The position numbers and the translations under genes were made by a program. This document shows positions 34,001 through 42,044 of a stretch of 64,000 nucleotides of DNA, piece by piece. Position 1 is the first letter of the stretch, and every line of letters begins with the position of its first letter. The notes under the pieces were generated by a model, which ran no database searches, had not been told where the DNA came from, and saw only the letters and a list, made by a program, of their open reading frames with translations. Source of the stretch: Psychromonas aquimarina ATCC BAA-1526 (GTDB taxonomy: Bacteria; Pseudomonadota; Gammaproteobacteria; Enterobacterales; Psychromonadaceae). The stretch lies in the NCBI RefSeq assembly GCF_000428725.1, contig NZ_KE386792.1, forward strand, positions 178,234 to 242,233. Direction: 5' to 3'.

Positions 34001-34173
34001 CTTGCCGTTCCTCCGGGATAAGCCGCCGAAATAATCAGACTTGAAGGTTCGATCTGCGGAAACGACTCAACTCTTAAGCGCCCGGCTGAAAGCACACCAC
34101 CGACAATAATAGCCAGCATCAGCAGGTTAGCGCCGACCGGGTTATCTAAAAACCACTTTGTTAACCATTTCAT
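31078..34173 (-). CDS. RND efflux transporter permease
   Basis: A 1031-residue inner-membrane pump of the RND superfamily (AcrB/MexF fold), which exports drugs or other toxic compounds using the proton gradient. The N-terminus shows the first helix DNPVGANLLMLAIIVGGVLS and the periplasmic pattern SAAYPGGTARQIDDSITQRIE. The proton-relay region has LGILVDDAVVVGESI near residue 395. The second half repeats the fold and has GIVINDSLVLITRFND near 940. It overlaps the membrane-fusion gene by four bases (ATGA), so the two are translationally coupled. No outer-membrane channel gene is nearby, so a shared TolC-like protein is probably used. Confidence 0.95.
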   Translation of the reverse strand: MKWLTKWFLDNPVGANLLMLAIIVGGVLSAGRLRVESFPQIEPSSLIISAAYPGGTARQIDDSITQRIEEAISGLSGIKQVTSESTEGMATVRVRKTSKRDLNRLIEDVRNRINSIDAFPEQAERPQVYRDEFSNLAAFVIVSGDRLDSELQPVARQVELALKKHPEISSVANWGANAPLLVIEPDQAQLRNYGLSLAELAARIEQMSLQTRSGEIKSQRGRMILRGDGYADNLQRLGQIEVIASPSGSIKLSDVASISRQYEASDSIVRNNGQTAIALLVSTSKQDNLLDVSRAVQEVLEKERARLPDDISLSVMADMAPYIKDQLNRLGDNAWQGLLIILVLLGLFLDLKLAFWVAVGIPVALCGTFAAMGVMNYSLNDITLFGFILVLGILVDDAVVVGESIHSARSRYKKPADAAWYGVKSVSVATVFGVLTTIAAFSPMLWIDNELAKLLAGFSAVVIFALLFSLIESKFILPAHLAAVKPKSTKAGRIEKVQAKAQAGLTWFNLSVYEPLLRQVLRNKGASFITFFALVVLAYGLWSKGVIRSAVFPDIPGRYITAKVNLQDGAPPALQAKAAAQLEKAALSLDSDLKLDHQLDENPISNLLVWSDGEGEIEATAELTSEALTKLPNNLLLNKWKVLSGDIEGVYSARFSAGEELGGGLSITLSSDDRKLAILAAQSLTARIEAVAGVNDVYHDGQGGMLQIRLKLNEFGTQLGLTQSGIAQIAGGAFGQREVHRLLQRGQETKVIIRYSRDKKSSVQQLLNSPFILSSGKSILLADVVKVSYEQEPEQLYRRNREQVVNLYWRQDRDIQSPEMTLEQLAHDFVELERTYPGVSIKAAGEFDEIGEVQSGFKSAMILTLLLIYALLAIPLKSYWQPFIIMSVIPFGFAGAIFGHGVMNMPISILSMFGMMAMTGIVINDSLVLITRFNDYHRSGMPLNEALIKAGKNRLRAIFLTTVTTVCGLLPLLSDSSEQAQYLKPAAVSLVFGELFATSVTLLLIPLLLGVFCRDKLPLEQGEEHEKLSAV

Positions 34174-35306
34174 TGCACTGCTTCCTGATGATGCTGAGGA
34201 GATACCCGCTGCCCTTCAAGCATTGAAGCTAACGGAAACTGCACGATACTCCTCGCCTCTTCAGGATCATGGATAAATGTCACCCAGGCGCTGTCTGCTC
34301 CCTGTTCAAGAAGCTCTACGCTCTGTACTGCCAGCTTGTTATCCGCATCAACAATCCAGATCTGCCCGTCTCTGGTTAGTGCACTGCCTGGTACCTGCAC
34401 CGCATTCTGCTGAGGATCCAGGGTGATCTTTACCCAGACCTGCTGCTCCGGAAGCAGCCTTGGCGAACTTGAATAGGGCCCGGCAACAGACAATACTATT
34501 TGACGCTGACGGGTTTTCTGATCCGCCTGCGGAGCAATATAACGCAGCAGCCCCGGCCACTCCCGCCCCTGGCGGTCAATAACCATTATTGTCGGTCTCG
34601 ACAACCCGCGGCTTAATAGCCCCCATTTCGATTCAGACACCGGCACCTGCACATCAATACTGTCACTCGAGGTTAGGGTAAATAAACTTTGACCGCTTTC
34701 AACATACTGACCGGGGCTGACATCGCGGCGAATAATCATTGCATCAAACGGCGCGCTGACCGCTGCGTCCGAAAGCTGTTTGCGGGTACTTTTGAGTGCC
34801 TGCTTTGCCTGCTCCAGCGCGGCGGCCGCCAAAGCAATCTGCGGCTCTTTACGCGCATAAGCGGAGCTGTTCTGCTTAGACAGCATTTTAAGCGCAACAG
34901 TCTGTTCGTGCTGTTCACGCAGCAGATTGAGTTCAGCCTGTTTAATCTGACTTTGCGCCTCGGCAACCCGGGATGTCAAGTGAGTAGTATCCAGCGCCAG
35001 TAACTGCTGATCTTTTTTAACCAGGCTGCTTGGCTCTAATGTTTTGTCCAGATGCACCACATCACCGCTCACCTGTGCTTTGACTTCCGACAGCCAGCGC
35101 GCATGAGTCGTGCCCAGTAAAGTGACACTAGGCACAAAACTTCCGGGTGTAGCATGGACAACAGTTACCGGCTGATATATCTGGGAGGCGGGCTGAACGG
35201 GAGCGCTTTGCGGCTCAATAATAAGTACCGCGGCGGCCGCTGAAGCAAACAGCAGCAGTGAGATTAGAATAAGTTTAAGTCGTTGATGATTTTTGAAAAT
35301 GGCCAC
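34170..35306 (-). CDS. RND efflux periplasmic adaptor (membrane fusion protein)
   Basis: A 378-residue membrane-fusion protein that links the RND pump to the outer-membrane channel. It starts at GTG with GAGGG eight bases upstream. An N-terminal hydrophobic anchor (LILISLLLFASAAAAVLII) is followed by the lipoyl half-motif VKAQVSGDVVHLDKTLEPSS, an alpha-helical hairpin (about residues 115-190) and the second half-motif SAPFDAMIIRRDVSPGQYV. The C-terminal beta domains follow. It is the first gene of the three-gene efflux unit, and the next gene overlaps it by four bases. Confidence 0.93.
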   Translation of the reverse strand: MAIFKNHQRLKLILISLLLFASAAAAVLIIEPQSAPVQPASQIYQPVTVVHATPGSFVPSVTLLGTTHARWLSEVKAQVSGDVVHLDKTLEPSSLVKKDQQLLALDTTHLTSRVAEAQSQIKQAELNLLREQHEQTVALKMLSKQNSSAYARKEPQIALAAAALEQAKQALKSTRKQLSDAAVSAPFDAMIIRRDVSPGQYVESGQSLFTLTSSDSIDVQVPVSESKWGLLSRGLSRPTIMVIDRQGREWPGLLRYIAPQADQKTRQRQIVLSVAGPYSSSPRLLPEQQVWVKITLDPQQNAVQVPGSALTRDGQIWIVDADNKLAVQSVELLEQGADSAWVTFIHDPEEARSIVQFPLASMLEGQRVSPQHHQEAVQ

Positions 35307-35583
35307 TAAACTGCCCTCCCTGGTAATAGACAGGGTAATTATGACGGCAGCGGCTTTATAAAAAGTGTCTCAGTTTGCTGTTCGGCACAACTGTTGATTA
35401 TATCCCGGCAGGAGCTGCGAGCATTAAAATGACCAGAAAGACTTTCTATCAGGCCGATAACACCAGAAAATTCAGACACTTTTATTATAAAAACCATCTG
35501 AACTTATAAACATCAAAGATGCAGCTGCTAACTTCAAACCACGCTTACTGCCTGAAAAACAATCAAAATCATCACTACAGATC

Positions 35584-35636
35584 TGATTAAAAATTAATCA
35601 CGCAATCATCAACAGACAACTTGAGGTCAAAGTTGT
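35584..35636. promoter_or_regulatory. Two operator-like palindromes in a divergent intergenic region
   Basis: TGATTAA-AAA-TTAATCA (35584-35600) and ACAACTT-GAGGTCA-AAGTTGT (35616-35636) are perfect inverted repeats, 16 bases apart. They lie in the 459-base gap between the efflux operon and the POT-like transporter gene and could be operators for either side. No gene is seen in the gap. Confidence 0.4.
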
Positions 35637-35765
35637 GAATTAAAAGGCGTCTGCTTAGCAAAGTTTTCCCTTTTTGCGATAAACATCAATTTGTGACATT
35701 ACATCTCTGTTAGTATGCGCCCCGTTTAAAATTCTCTTAACCACGAATTTATTAAGGATTATGTA

Positions 35766-37241
35766 ATGTGGAATAAACTCAACAAGTCTATGATGTTCTG
35801 TCAGATGATGTTTGGACTTTCTTTCTATGGGGTGATGGTCATTCTGACCAGATTCTTTTTAGAAAACTTAAATTACAGCGAAGCAGACACTATGATGGTG
35901 GTCGGCGCGTTTTCATCAATCGGGCCGTTATTTGCTATCGCCGGCGGTTTTATCGCTGACAAATTTTTAGGTGCTTACCGTTCATTAACCATCGCTTATC
36001 TTGGTTTTGCAGCCGGTTATGCTTTACTGGTGCTTGGCGCATCAACCGTTAACGTGCCCATGAGCTTATGCGGTATCGCGCTGGCAAGTTATGCCCGCGG
36101 CTTAATGTCCCCTTCTTACCCAAGCTTATACAAGCGTACTTTTGCCAGCCAGGAAGATTTTGAAAACGGCTACCCGGTGAACTATTCAGTTAATAATATC
36201 GGTGCTCTTTTAGGTCAATACCTGTTCCCGATGTTTGTACTGGCGATTGGTTTCTACGGCAGCTTCTTTTTATCTGCACTGTTAGCTTTCTGTGCTCTGG
36301 TGCTTCTTGTAGTATTCCGTAAGCCGTTACGAGGCGTTGGTGCAGACATTGACAAGCAGCCGGTCAGCACTAAAAACTGGCTGACCTTTGCTGTCGTTTC
36401 TGCCGCTATGATCGGTTTAGTATTCTTTATGTTCTCTAATATGGACATTGGTCAGAATATTGTTTACGCCATTGGTGCGGCCGCAATTGGTTACTTTATC
36501 TCGCTGATGTTCAAAGCCAAAAAGTCTGACGCATTAAAGATGGGCAGTATTCTTATTATGACCGTGCTGACCACAGCTTTTTTTGTCTACTACGGCCAGA
36601 TGATGACATCAATGACCATGGTAACCATCAATACAATGCGCGGTGATCTGTTCGGCATTATCCCTATCGCACCTGAAGCATCCATGGCGATGAACCCGTT
36701 ATGGTGTATTGTGGCCGGTCCGGTAATCGCCCTTTTATTCTCTTCATTAGAAAAGAAAAACATCAACTTCTCTACGGCAACTAAAATCGGCTTTGCATTT
36801 ATCCTTACCGCAATTGCTTTCGGCATCTTAGCCTTTGCAGTAATGACTATCGGCAGTGATGTTATTATCCGCCCTGAGGTTTTTCTGGTGATCCACTTCT
36901 TCCAGGCGTTTGCTGAGGTTATTGTAGGCAGTCTGGTGGTGGCATTTATCCTCTCAGTTGCACCAAAACATATCGAAAACTTCTCGGTCAGCCTGTTCTC
37001 TGTTGCTATTGCAATGAGCGGTATTGTCGGCGCGGTATTCTCAACTTCTATTGCACTTGAAAAAGGCCAGGAGATCACCCAGGAGATTGTCCAGCAGGTC
37101 TACGGCGACTACTTCAGCACATTAACATTCTGGGCTGTTGTAATGGTAGCAGTGGCATTCGGCGCATCAGTCGTTATTCGTAAAATGCTTGAAAAATGTG
37201 ATGATTCAGACGATCTTAATCTTGCTGAAGCAGAAAGCTAA
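35766..37241 (+). CDS. POT-like major facilitator transporter (peptide/H+ symporter family)
   Basis: A 491-residue inner-membrane protein with about 14 hydrophobic helices. The N-terminal region FYGVMVILTRFFLENLNYSE, then GGFIADKFLGAYRSLTIAYL and YALLVLGAS, has the layout of proton-dependent oligopeptide transporters (POT/PTR2). The strict ExxERFxYY motif of helix 1 is not conserved, so substrates may differ from those of classical di- and tripeptide carriers. An AAGGAT site precedes the ATG, and a strong terminator follows the stop. It stands alone on the plus strand. Confidence 0.82.
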   Translation: MWNKLNKSMMFCQMMFGLSFYGVMVILTRFFLENLNYSEADTMMVVGAFSSIGPLFAIAGGFIADKFLGAYRSLTIAYLGFAAGYALLVLGASTVNVPMSLCGIALASYARGLMSPSYPSLYKRTFASQEDFENGYPVNYSVNNIGALLGQYLFPMFVLAIGFYGSFFLSALLAFCALVLLVVFRKPLRGVGADIDKQPVSTKNWLTFAVVSAAMIGLVFFMFSNMDIGQNIVYAIGAAAIGYFISLMFKAKKSDALKMGSILIMTVLTTAFFVYYGQMMTSMTMVTINTMRGDLFGIIPIAPEASMAMNPLWCIVAGPVIALLFSSLEKKNINFSTATKIGFAFILTAIAFGILAFAVMTIGSDVIIRPEVFLVIHFFQAFAEVIVGSLVVAFILSVAPKHIENFSVSLFSVAIAMSGIVGAVFSTSIALEKGQEITQEIVQQVYGDYFSTLTFWAVVMVAVAFGASVVIRKMLEKCDDSDDLNLAEAES

Positions 37242-37291
37242 AACAGCTGATCTACTAAAATATCAGCGTAGTTAACTGCGAAAAAATATAC

Positions 37292-37326
37292 AAAAAGGGA
37301 CAAGCATTGTGCGAGTCCCTTTTTTA
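37292..37326 (+). terminator. Bidirectional rho-independent terminator
   Basis: AAAAAGGGAC (37292-37301) pairs with GTCCCTTTTT (37315-37324) around a 13-base loop, with T-runs on both strands. It separates the converging POT-like and aldo-keto reductase genes. Confidence 0.88.
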
Positions 37327-37355
37327 TATTAATTGCGGCACTGCAGCGCAAAAGC

Positions 37356-38369
37356 TTAAGCAGAGATTTCATTAATCATAATAAGCTCTTCTTGAGTGAA
37401 GTTCAGGTTTTTTAATGCGCCGGCCGCGCTGCAGATCTGCTCTTTTTTGCTCGCGCCGATTAGGCAGGAAGTAACAGCAGGATTATGCAGAGTCCAGGCG
37501 ACAGCCATTTGTGCAAGGTTTTGACCACGCGCCAGAGCCAGTTCATTTAATGCTTTCACTTTTGTTATTTTATCAGGAGTAATATGCTGTTCATTCAAAT
37601 GCACTATTTCCGAACGGGCGGCTCTTGAGTTCTCTGGAACCCCTTGTAGATATTTATCGGTTAACAGGCCCTGTGCCAGCGGAGAAAACACAATAGATCC
37701 TACTGCCTGCTCCCTTAAAACATCGGTTAAACCGTCTTCTATCCAGCGGTCAAACAGATTGTAACGGGGCTGATGAATCAGCAGAGGCGTGCCTAATTCA
37801 CGTAAAATTTCAACCGCTTTTTGAGTTTGCTCCGCCTGATAGTTAGATATTCCCACATACAGCGCACGCCCGGAACGTACAATAAAATCAAGAGCCTGCA
37901 TACTTTCTTCTAAGGGCGTATCAGGATCGGGTTTATGATGATAAAAAATATCAAAGTAATCGAGTCCGGTTCGTTTTAAACTTTGATCACAGCTTGAGAC
38001 TAAATACTTTCGTGAACCGCCGATACCGTAAGGTCCTGCCCACATATCATAACCAGCTTTGCTGGAAATCAGTAATTCATCGCGATAAGGCAGTAGATCC
38101 CGCTTTAAAATTTGTCCGAAAGTACTTTCTGCAGCACCATAACTAGGGCCGTAATTATTGGCTAAGTCAAAGTGATTGATCCCCAGGTCAAAAGCAGTAT
38201 GTAACAGGGCTCTAGCATTGCTTAGCGAATCAGTCTCACCAAAATTCTGCCATAAACCTAACGATAACCTGGGCAGTAAAATACCGCTGCTGCCGCAGCG
38301 CTGGTAGTGCATTTGTGTATATCTGTCTGGCTGTGCGCAATAAAGAGTATTGGGTTGATCGGTCAGCAT
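37356..38369 (-). CDS. Aldo/keto reductase, YghZ/Gpr type
   Basis: A 337-residue NADPH-dependent aldo-keto reductase close to E. coli YghZ (L-glyceraldehyde 3-phosphate reductase). The start given here reproduces the family N-terminus, with RYTQMHYQRCGSSGILLP. Catalytic residues are visible: Asp in NHFDLANNYGP, Tyr in the same motif, Lys in LLISSKAGYDMW and His in FYHHKPDPDTP. The C-terminal cofactor region has PAVTSCLIGASKKEQ. A GAGGA site precedes the ATG. The protein probably detoxifies reactive aldehydes, but the physiological substrate is not fixed by sequence. Confidence 0.92.
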   Translation of the reverse strand: MLTDQPNTLYCAQPDRYTQMHYQRCGSSGILLPRLSLGLWQNFGETDSLSNARALLHTAFDLGINHFDLANNYGPSYGAAESTFGQILKRDLLPYRDELLISSKAGYDMWAGPYGIGGSRKYLVSSCDQSLKRTGLDYFDIFYHHKPDPDTPLEESMQALDFIVRSGRALYVGISNYQAEQTQKAVEILRELGTPLLIHQPRYNLFDRWIEDGLTDVLREQAVGSIVFSPLAQGLLTDKYLQGVPENSRAARSEIVHLNEQHITPDKITKVKALNELALARGQNLAQMAVAWTLHNPAVTSCLIGASKKEQICSAAGALKNLNFTQEELIMINEISA

Positions 38370-38438
38370 TTTATTTCCTCATCATATAATACCAAAACAG
38401 TGACTTGCTCATTCTTCAACCAGTGTATATTAAACACA

Positions 38439-38648
38439 TCAAATAGCGGTATAAAATTGACAATGCTTATATGTCAAATATATATCCCCATGTAACACTT
38501 GGGATCTGAAAGATCCACCTCCCCCTAGTTCAATGTTTTTAACCACTGCATGCTTTGGCACTACTGCCCAGCTCTCACCAAGTTTCAGCAGTTCAAGCAG
38601 GGCATTCATGTTTTCATTCGCTGAACAGCAGCTGCTGCAAATGCACAT
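38439..38648 (-). pseudogene. Remnant of a LysR-type regulator (C-terminal fragment)
   Basis: The middle of this short frame encodes ENMNALLELLKLGESWAVVP, then KHAV. This corresponds to ENMNIFLSLLSSGEGWAFVP and RHAV near the C-terminus of the intact LysR protein at 41043-41936. Only about 35 residues of similarity remain, with unrelated sequence on both sides, so this is a degenerate fragment. It lies between the aldo-keto reductase and the beta-barrel gene, suggesting that a regulator gene once stood here and was duplicated or lost. Confidence 0.6.
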
Positions 38649-38765
38649 ATCTGTTCATAACCAGTATTCATAGTGAGGATTCAACCCTGCAAACATGATT
38701 TATACCTGAGATTATTACATGGCACTCTAGTCCTCGAGAAACCAAACTAGAAAGAGTGATACAAC

Positions 38766-39419
38766 ATGAAAAAAATCTTAGTGACTGCAGCATTAGCTAT
38801 CTCAACTCAAGCGTATTCTGCTGATCATCTTATTGAGTTCAAGTCTGAAAAACGGGGCGACCACTTTGAGCGTCACTTTGCCGAACTTCATAGCGCCTGG
38901 GGTCAACAAGGCTGGGGAGTGCTAAATACGACCCTTGAGCTCAACGGCACCACAACCCAGGCAGGGACAACTACAAATATTCATCCCGGCTTTACCTATC
39001 TTCTTCCTGTTACTGAAAATTTTTTAGTCGGAGCGGCGGCGAAATACAACTACAAAGCAGGTAAAGACGATGCAGTAAAAGCAGGCATAGGCTGGGCTTA
39101 TACCGGATTTGAACAAATCCAGCTGGCAGGACAAGTCCGCTACGACCATCAACTTGGCGGCGGCGGTTTTGATTTGCTCAGAACTGACATTATTGTAGGT
39201 TTTCCCCTCTCCGAACAGGGTTATGTAACCACTACTTCAACAAACATGAGCCCGGTTGAAGGTGAAGCTGAAGCATGGCAGGAATATGAGCTTGAATTTA
39301 AGTACACCGGTTTCGACGGTATTCACCCCTACCTTGCAACCACCATTACCACTGACAATGATCCTTTAGGTCAAGGCGACAACGCCTTTATCTTCGGTAT
39401 TTACATTCCATTTAATTAG
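38766..39419 (+). CDS. Outer-membrane beta-barrel-like protein (KdgM-like)
   Basis: A 217-residue exported protein. The signal peptide ends near AYSA (residue 19). The mature part is rich in alternating hydrophobic and polar strands with aromatic ends (GWGVLNTTLELNG, FLVGAAAKYNYKAG, QLAGQVRYDHQLGG) and ends in FIFGIYIPFN, a terminal strand ending near Phe as in outer-membrane barrels. Size and layout resemble small KdgM-type porins, but the similarity is only structural. The serine hydrolase gene follows nine bases later, so the two are probably one operon. Confidence 0.65.
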   Translation: MKKILVTAALAISTQAYSADHLIEFKSEKRGDHFERHFAELHSAWGQQGWGVLNTTLELNGTTTQAGTTTNIHPGFTYLLPVTENFLVGAAAKYNYKAGKDDAVKAGIGWAYTGFEQIQLAGQVRYDHQLGGGGFDLLRTDIIVGFPLSEQGYVTTTSTNMSPVEGEAEAWQEYELEFKYTGFDGIHPYLATTITTDNDPLGQGDNAFIFGIYIPFN

Positions 39420-39428
39420 GAGTCCAGC

Positions 39429-40634
39429 ATGAAAACAACAATTACCCTGTTAACCGCCCTGCTTTCGACCGGGGCTTTCGCAGTCACCACAGAGCAGCGT
39501 CAGCACTACATGGATGAAATGAGCTTAGTCAAGTTTATGACTCCGAGTGAAGAGGCCAGCTATTACTGGCAGAACCTGCCTGAAGTAATGCCGTCTGCAG
39601 TAATTGCACGTGAGGGGGGAATTAAGCCTCTTGAACGAAACAATAAATCCAATATCACCAGCACTGCCATTAAAGGACAAAAACTTGCCGATATTCTACT
39701 GTCTGATGATGCACCGCTTGAAGCATTGATGGTGATTGAAAAAGGTGTCGTCACCTATGAACACTTCAACATTGATCCGAGACAAAAACACGTTTGGATG
39801 AGCAACGCAAAAACAGTTGCCGGCCTGCTGGTTGCGATGCTTGAAGAAGAAGGTCGAATAAACGTTCAGCAGCAGCTAGGGAAATACATCCCTGATGTCA
39901 CAGGCACTGCCTGGGAAAGCATAAAAGTTATCGATGTACTGAACCAGCAGAGCGGGTTAGATCTTGAAGAAAGCGATGCGACTCGTTACAACCCTGATCA
40001 TTATGTCTCACAGTTTTTCCAGTCTGAAGTTATCGGTGACGACTATTTAAAGAATTTACTTAAAGTTCCGGCAGTTAAGGAGCCTGGGCAAGCCTTTGAA
40101 TATTCATCGCTAAACACACAGATGTTAGGCCTGCTTATCAGCTCGGTAAGCAAAAAAAGATTGTCGGAAGTTTTTGAAGAGCGAATCTGGTCGAAAGCGG
40201 GCATGACAGGTGACGGTGTCTTAGCAATGTCACCAACAGGGTATGAGATCATTCATGGAGTACTGTCATCAAATTTGGAAGACATGATGCGCTACGGGCT
40301 CCTGCATACACCTTCCTGGAACAAAACAGCAGAGAAACAGGTCATTTCAGATCGGATACTTAAAACTATTCGAGCCTCCATTACCCCGGATGTATTCAAT
40401 AAAAGTGATTCATCTAAGCGTTTTATCGCCATGACAGGGGAAGAGCCCTTAGGCTCATCTTATCAGTGGGACCAAATCTGGCAGGACGGCGATATGTATA
40501 AATCAGGGATGCGTGGTCAGGGGATTTACGTTTCACCTGATAAAGATATTGTTATCGGCTGGTTCAGCCGGAAAGACTCAGAAATCCATGCAGCCTCTTT
40601 TGCAAGGCAGTACGCCAAATCAATGACTAAGTAA
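39429..40634 (+). CDS. Serine hydrolase, beta-lactamase/class C-like
   Basis: A 401-residue exported enzyme of the serine beta-lactamase-like fold (EstB/NylB/AmpC relatives). A signal peptide ends near FAVT (residue 20). The catalytic SxxK motif is Ser125-Asn-Ala-Lys128 in WMSNAKTVAG. The Tyr motif is YSSLNTQ near residue 225. A loop GMRGQGIYVSP near 358 takes the place of the KTG strand. Many such proteins are esterases or amide hydrolases rather than beta-lactamases, and the substrate is unknown. The barrel gene lies nine bases upstream. A perfect hairpin follows the stop. Confidence 0.85.
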   Translation: MKTTITLLTALLSTGAFAVTTEQRQHYMDEMSLVKFMTPSEEASYYWQNLPEVMPSAVIAREGGIKPLERNNKSNITSTAIKGQKLADILLSDDAPLEALMVIEKGVVTYEHFNIDPRQKHVWMSNAKTVAGLLVAMLEEEGRINVQQQLGKYIPDVTGTAWESIKVIDVLNQQSGLDLEESDATRYNPDHYVSQFFQSEVIGDDYLKNLLKVPAVKEPGQAFEYSSLNTQMLGLLISSVSKKRLSEVFEERIWSKAGMTGDGVLAMSPTGYEIIHGVLSSNLEDMMRYGLLHTPSWNKTAEKQVISDRILKTIRASITPDVFNKSDSSKRFIAMTGEEPLGSSYQWDQIWQDGDMYKSGMRGQGIYVSPDKDIVIGWFSRKDSEIHAASFARQYAKSMTK

Positions 40635-40645
40635 CGGATTCAGCA

Positions 40646-40680
40646 CAACCAAAAGGTCTAGCGCTGACCTTTTGGTTGTT
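40646..40680 (+). terminator. Hairpin terminator after the serine hydrolase gene
   Basis: CAACCAAAAGGTC (40646-40658) and GACCTTTTGGTTG (40666-40678) form a perfect 13-pair stem with a seven-base loop. The following bases are T-rich but interrupted by G, so this is probably a terminator. Confidence 0.65.
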
Positions 40681-41042
40681 GTTGTCATTTCATTTAAATA
40701 TATTTGTTCTACGCTATCAATCTCTGCGACTTAGAATACCAGCCGCTGTTTCAGCACAAAATATTTCCTTATCTACCAAGATAGCTATGACACTCTTCAC
40801 AACAATTGATCTAATCTGGGGATCCCCTGGATTAACGTCAAGAGCACACAAAAAATGCGGCAGAATAGGGGAATTTTACAATTCGAATGCTAGACGCGTA
40901 ACATCTATGACCAATATTCACTGCTTTAAGGAGAAAGCAGTGAAAGACCGAAAAACCGGAGAGATCCGTACGGCTCGTTTAACCCGACAGGAGCATCATG
41001 CATTGTATATTTTAAATTACCTTTAAACAATTGAGTCCTCAG
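40681..41042. other. Intergenic region without supported gene
   Basis: This stretch of about 360 bases lies before the LysR gene. The plus strand is open from 40676 to 41026 (116 codons), but the product shows no family pattern and overlaps the terminator, so it is not called. Confidence 0.4.
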
Positions 41043-41936
41043 ATGAATATAAGTTATGAACAAATACGGGCATTTGTTTCAGTAGCAGAAACAGGCTCAT
41101 TCAGCGCGGCGGCTAAGCTGCTTAACCGCCATAGAACAACGTTAGGACAAGTGATCAGTAACTTGGAAATTGAAACAAACTTAACCTTATTTGACCGTTC
41201 AGGTAAATTTCCAGTGTTAACTGAGCACGGCAAATCTTTGTATAATCACGCCAAAAATTTAGCAGAATATACGCAGTCATTTGAACATATCTGCCAAAGC
41301 GTAGAGAAAGGTATTGAAAGTGATATTACGGTTTATCATACCGATTTGCTGCCGGTTTCATTAATACAGCAGGTGATGAAAACAATCCGTAAAGAGTATA
41401 AAAAGGTCAATATTCACTGGCTTCATAAAAGTAATGCAGAAACCCTTGCGGGGCTAAAAAACGGCAAGGTTGATATCGGGTTAGTGCTGATACACGATAC
41501 TAATTCGATCACCCCAACTGATTATGTGTATCTATTAAGTATGCCGTTTTGCTTATGTGCAGCACCTGATGCACCTATTTTTGCAAAGGCTAATGTCTCT
41601 TTAAATGAAATGAAAAAAAACCGCCAGTTAGTATTAGAAGATTATTTTAATGCCGGCATTGAAAAAATAGTCACTGTCTCTAACTATTATCAACGTATTG
41701 AAAATATGAATATTTTCCTGTCGCTGTTAAGCTCCGGGGAAGGCTGGGCATTTGTACCCAGACACGCAGTACAAGAGATGCTCAATAATAAGGTGCTGAA
41801 AGAGTTCACGGTAAAAGAATTAAATACTGCAGTGCGTTTTCCCCTTGCGATCTGGTCAACACATCAGTCTCAAAAAGGACCTGTCCGCCGGCGGTTGATT
41901 GAGCTTCTAAGTGAATTATCAAAGCAGTACAACTAG
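41043..41936 (+). CDS. LysR-type transcription regulator
   Basis: A 297-residue LysR regulator. The start is ATG 41043; a TTG at 41031 would add four residues, and neither has a strong ribosome site. The N-terminal helix-turn-helix is seen in AFVSVAETGSFSAAAKLLNR, followed by RTTLGQVISNLEIETNLTLF. The effector domain covers about residues 90-295. It lies between a barrel-hydrolase operon and an Ntn-hydrolase gene, either of which may be its target. A fragment similar to its C-terminus remains at 38439-38648, on the other side of the barrel gene. Confidence 0.9.
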   Translation: MNISYEQIRAFVSVAETGSFSAAAKLLNRHRTTLGQVISNLEIETNLTLFDRSGKFPVLTEHGKSLYNHAKNLAEYTQSFEHICQSVEKGIESDITVYHTDLLPVSLIQQVMKTIRKEYKKVNIHWLHKSNAETLAGLKNGKVDIGLVLIHDTNSITPTDYVYLLSMPFCLCAAPDAPIFAKANVSLNEMKKNRQLVLEDYFNAGIEKIVTVSNYYQRIENMNIFLSLLSSGEGWAFVPRHAVQEMLNNKVLKEFTVKELNTAVRFPLAIWSTHQSQKGPVRRRLIELLSELSKQYN

Positions 41937-42044
41937 CTCTATATCGAAACATATGTGTGGATTTGATCCATCAAAGGTGATTTAACCTGCTGAGCTTTCT
42001 TTACTATTATCCCATTCATCAATTATTAGATGAACGGAGAAAAT

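Noticed and set aside
40676-41026. 116-codon plus-strand open frame before the LysR gene
   Set aside because: It begins inside the terminator hairpin, has no ribosome site and gives no recognised domain.
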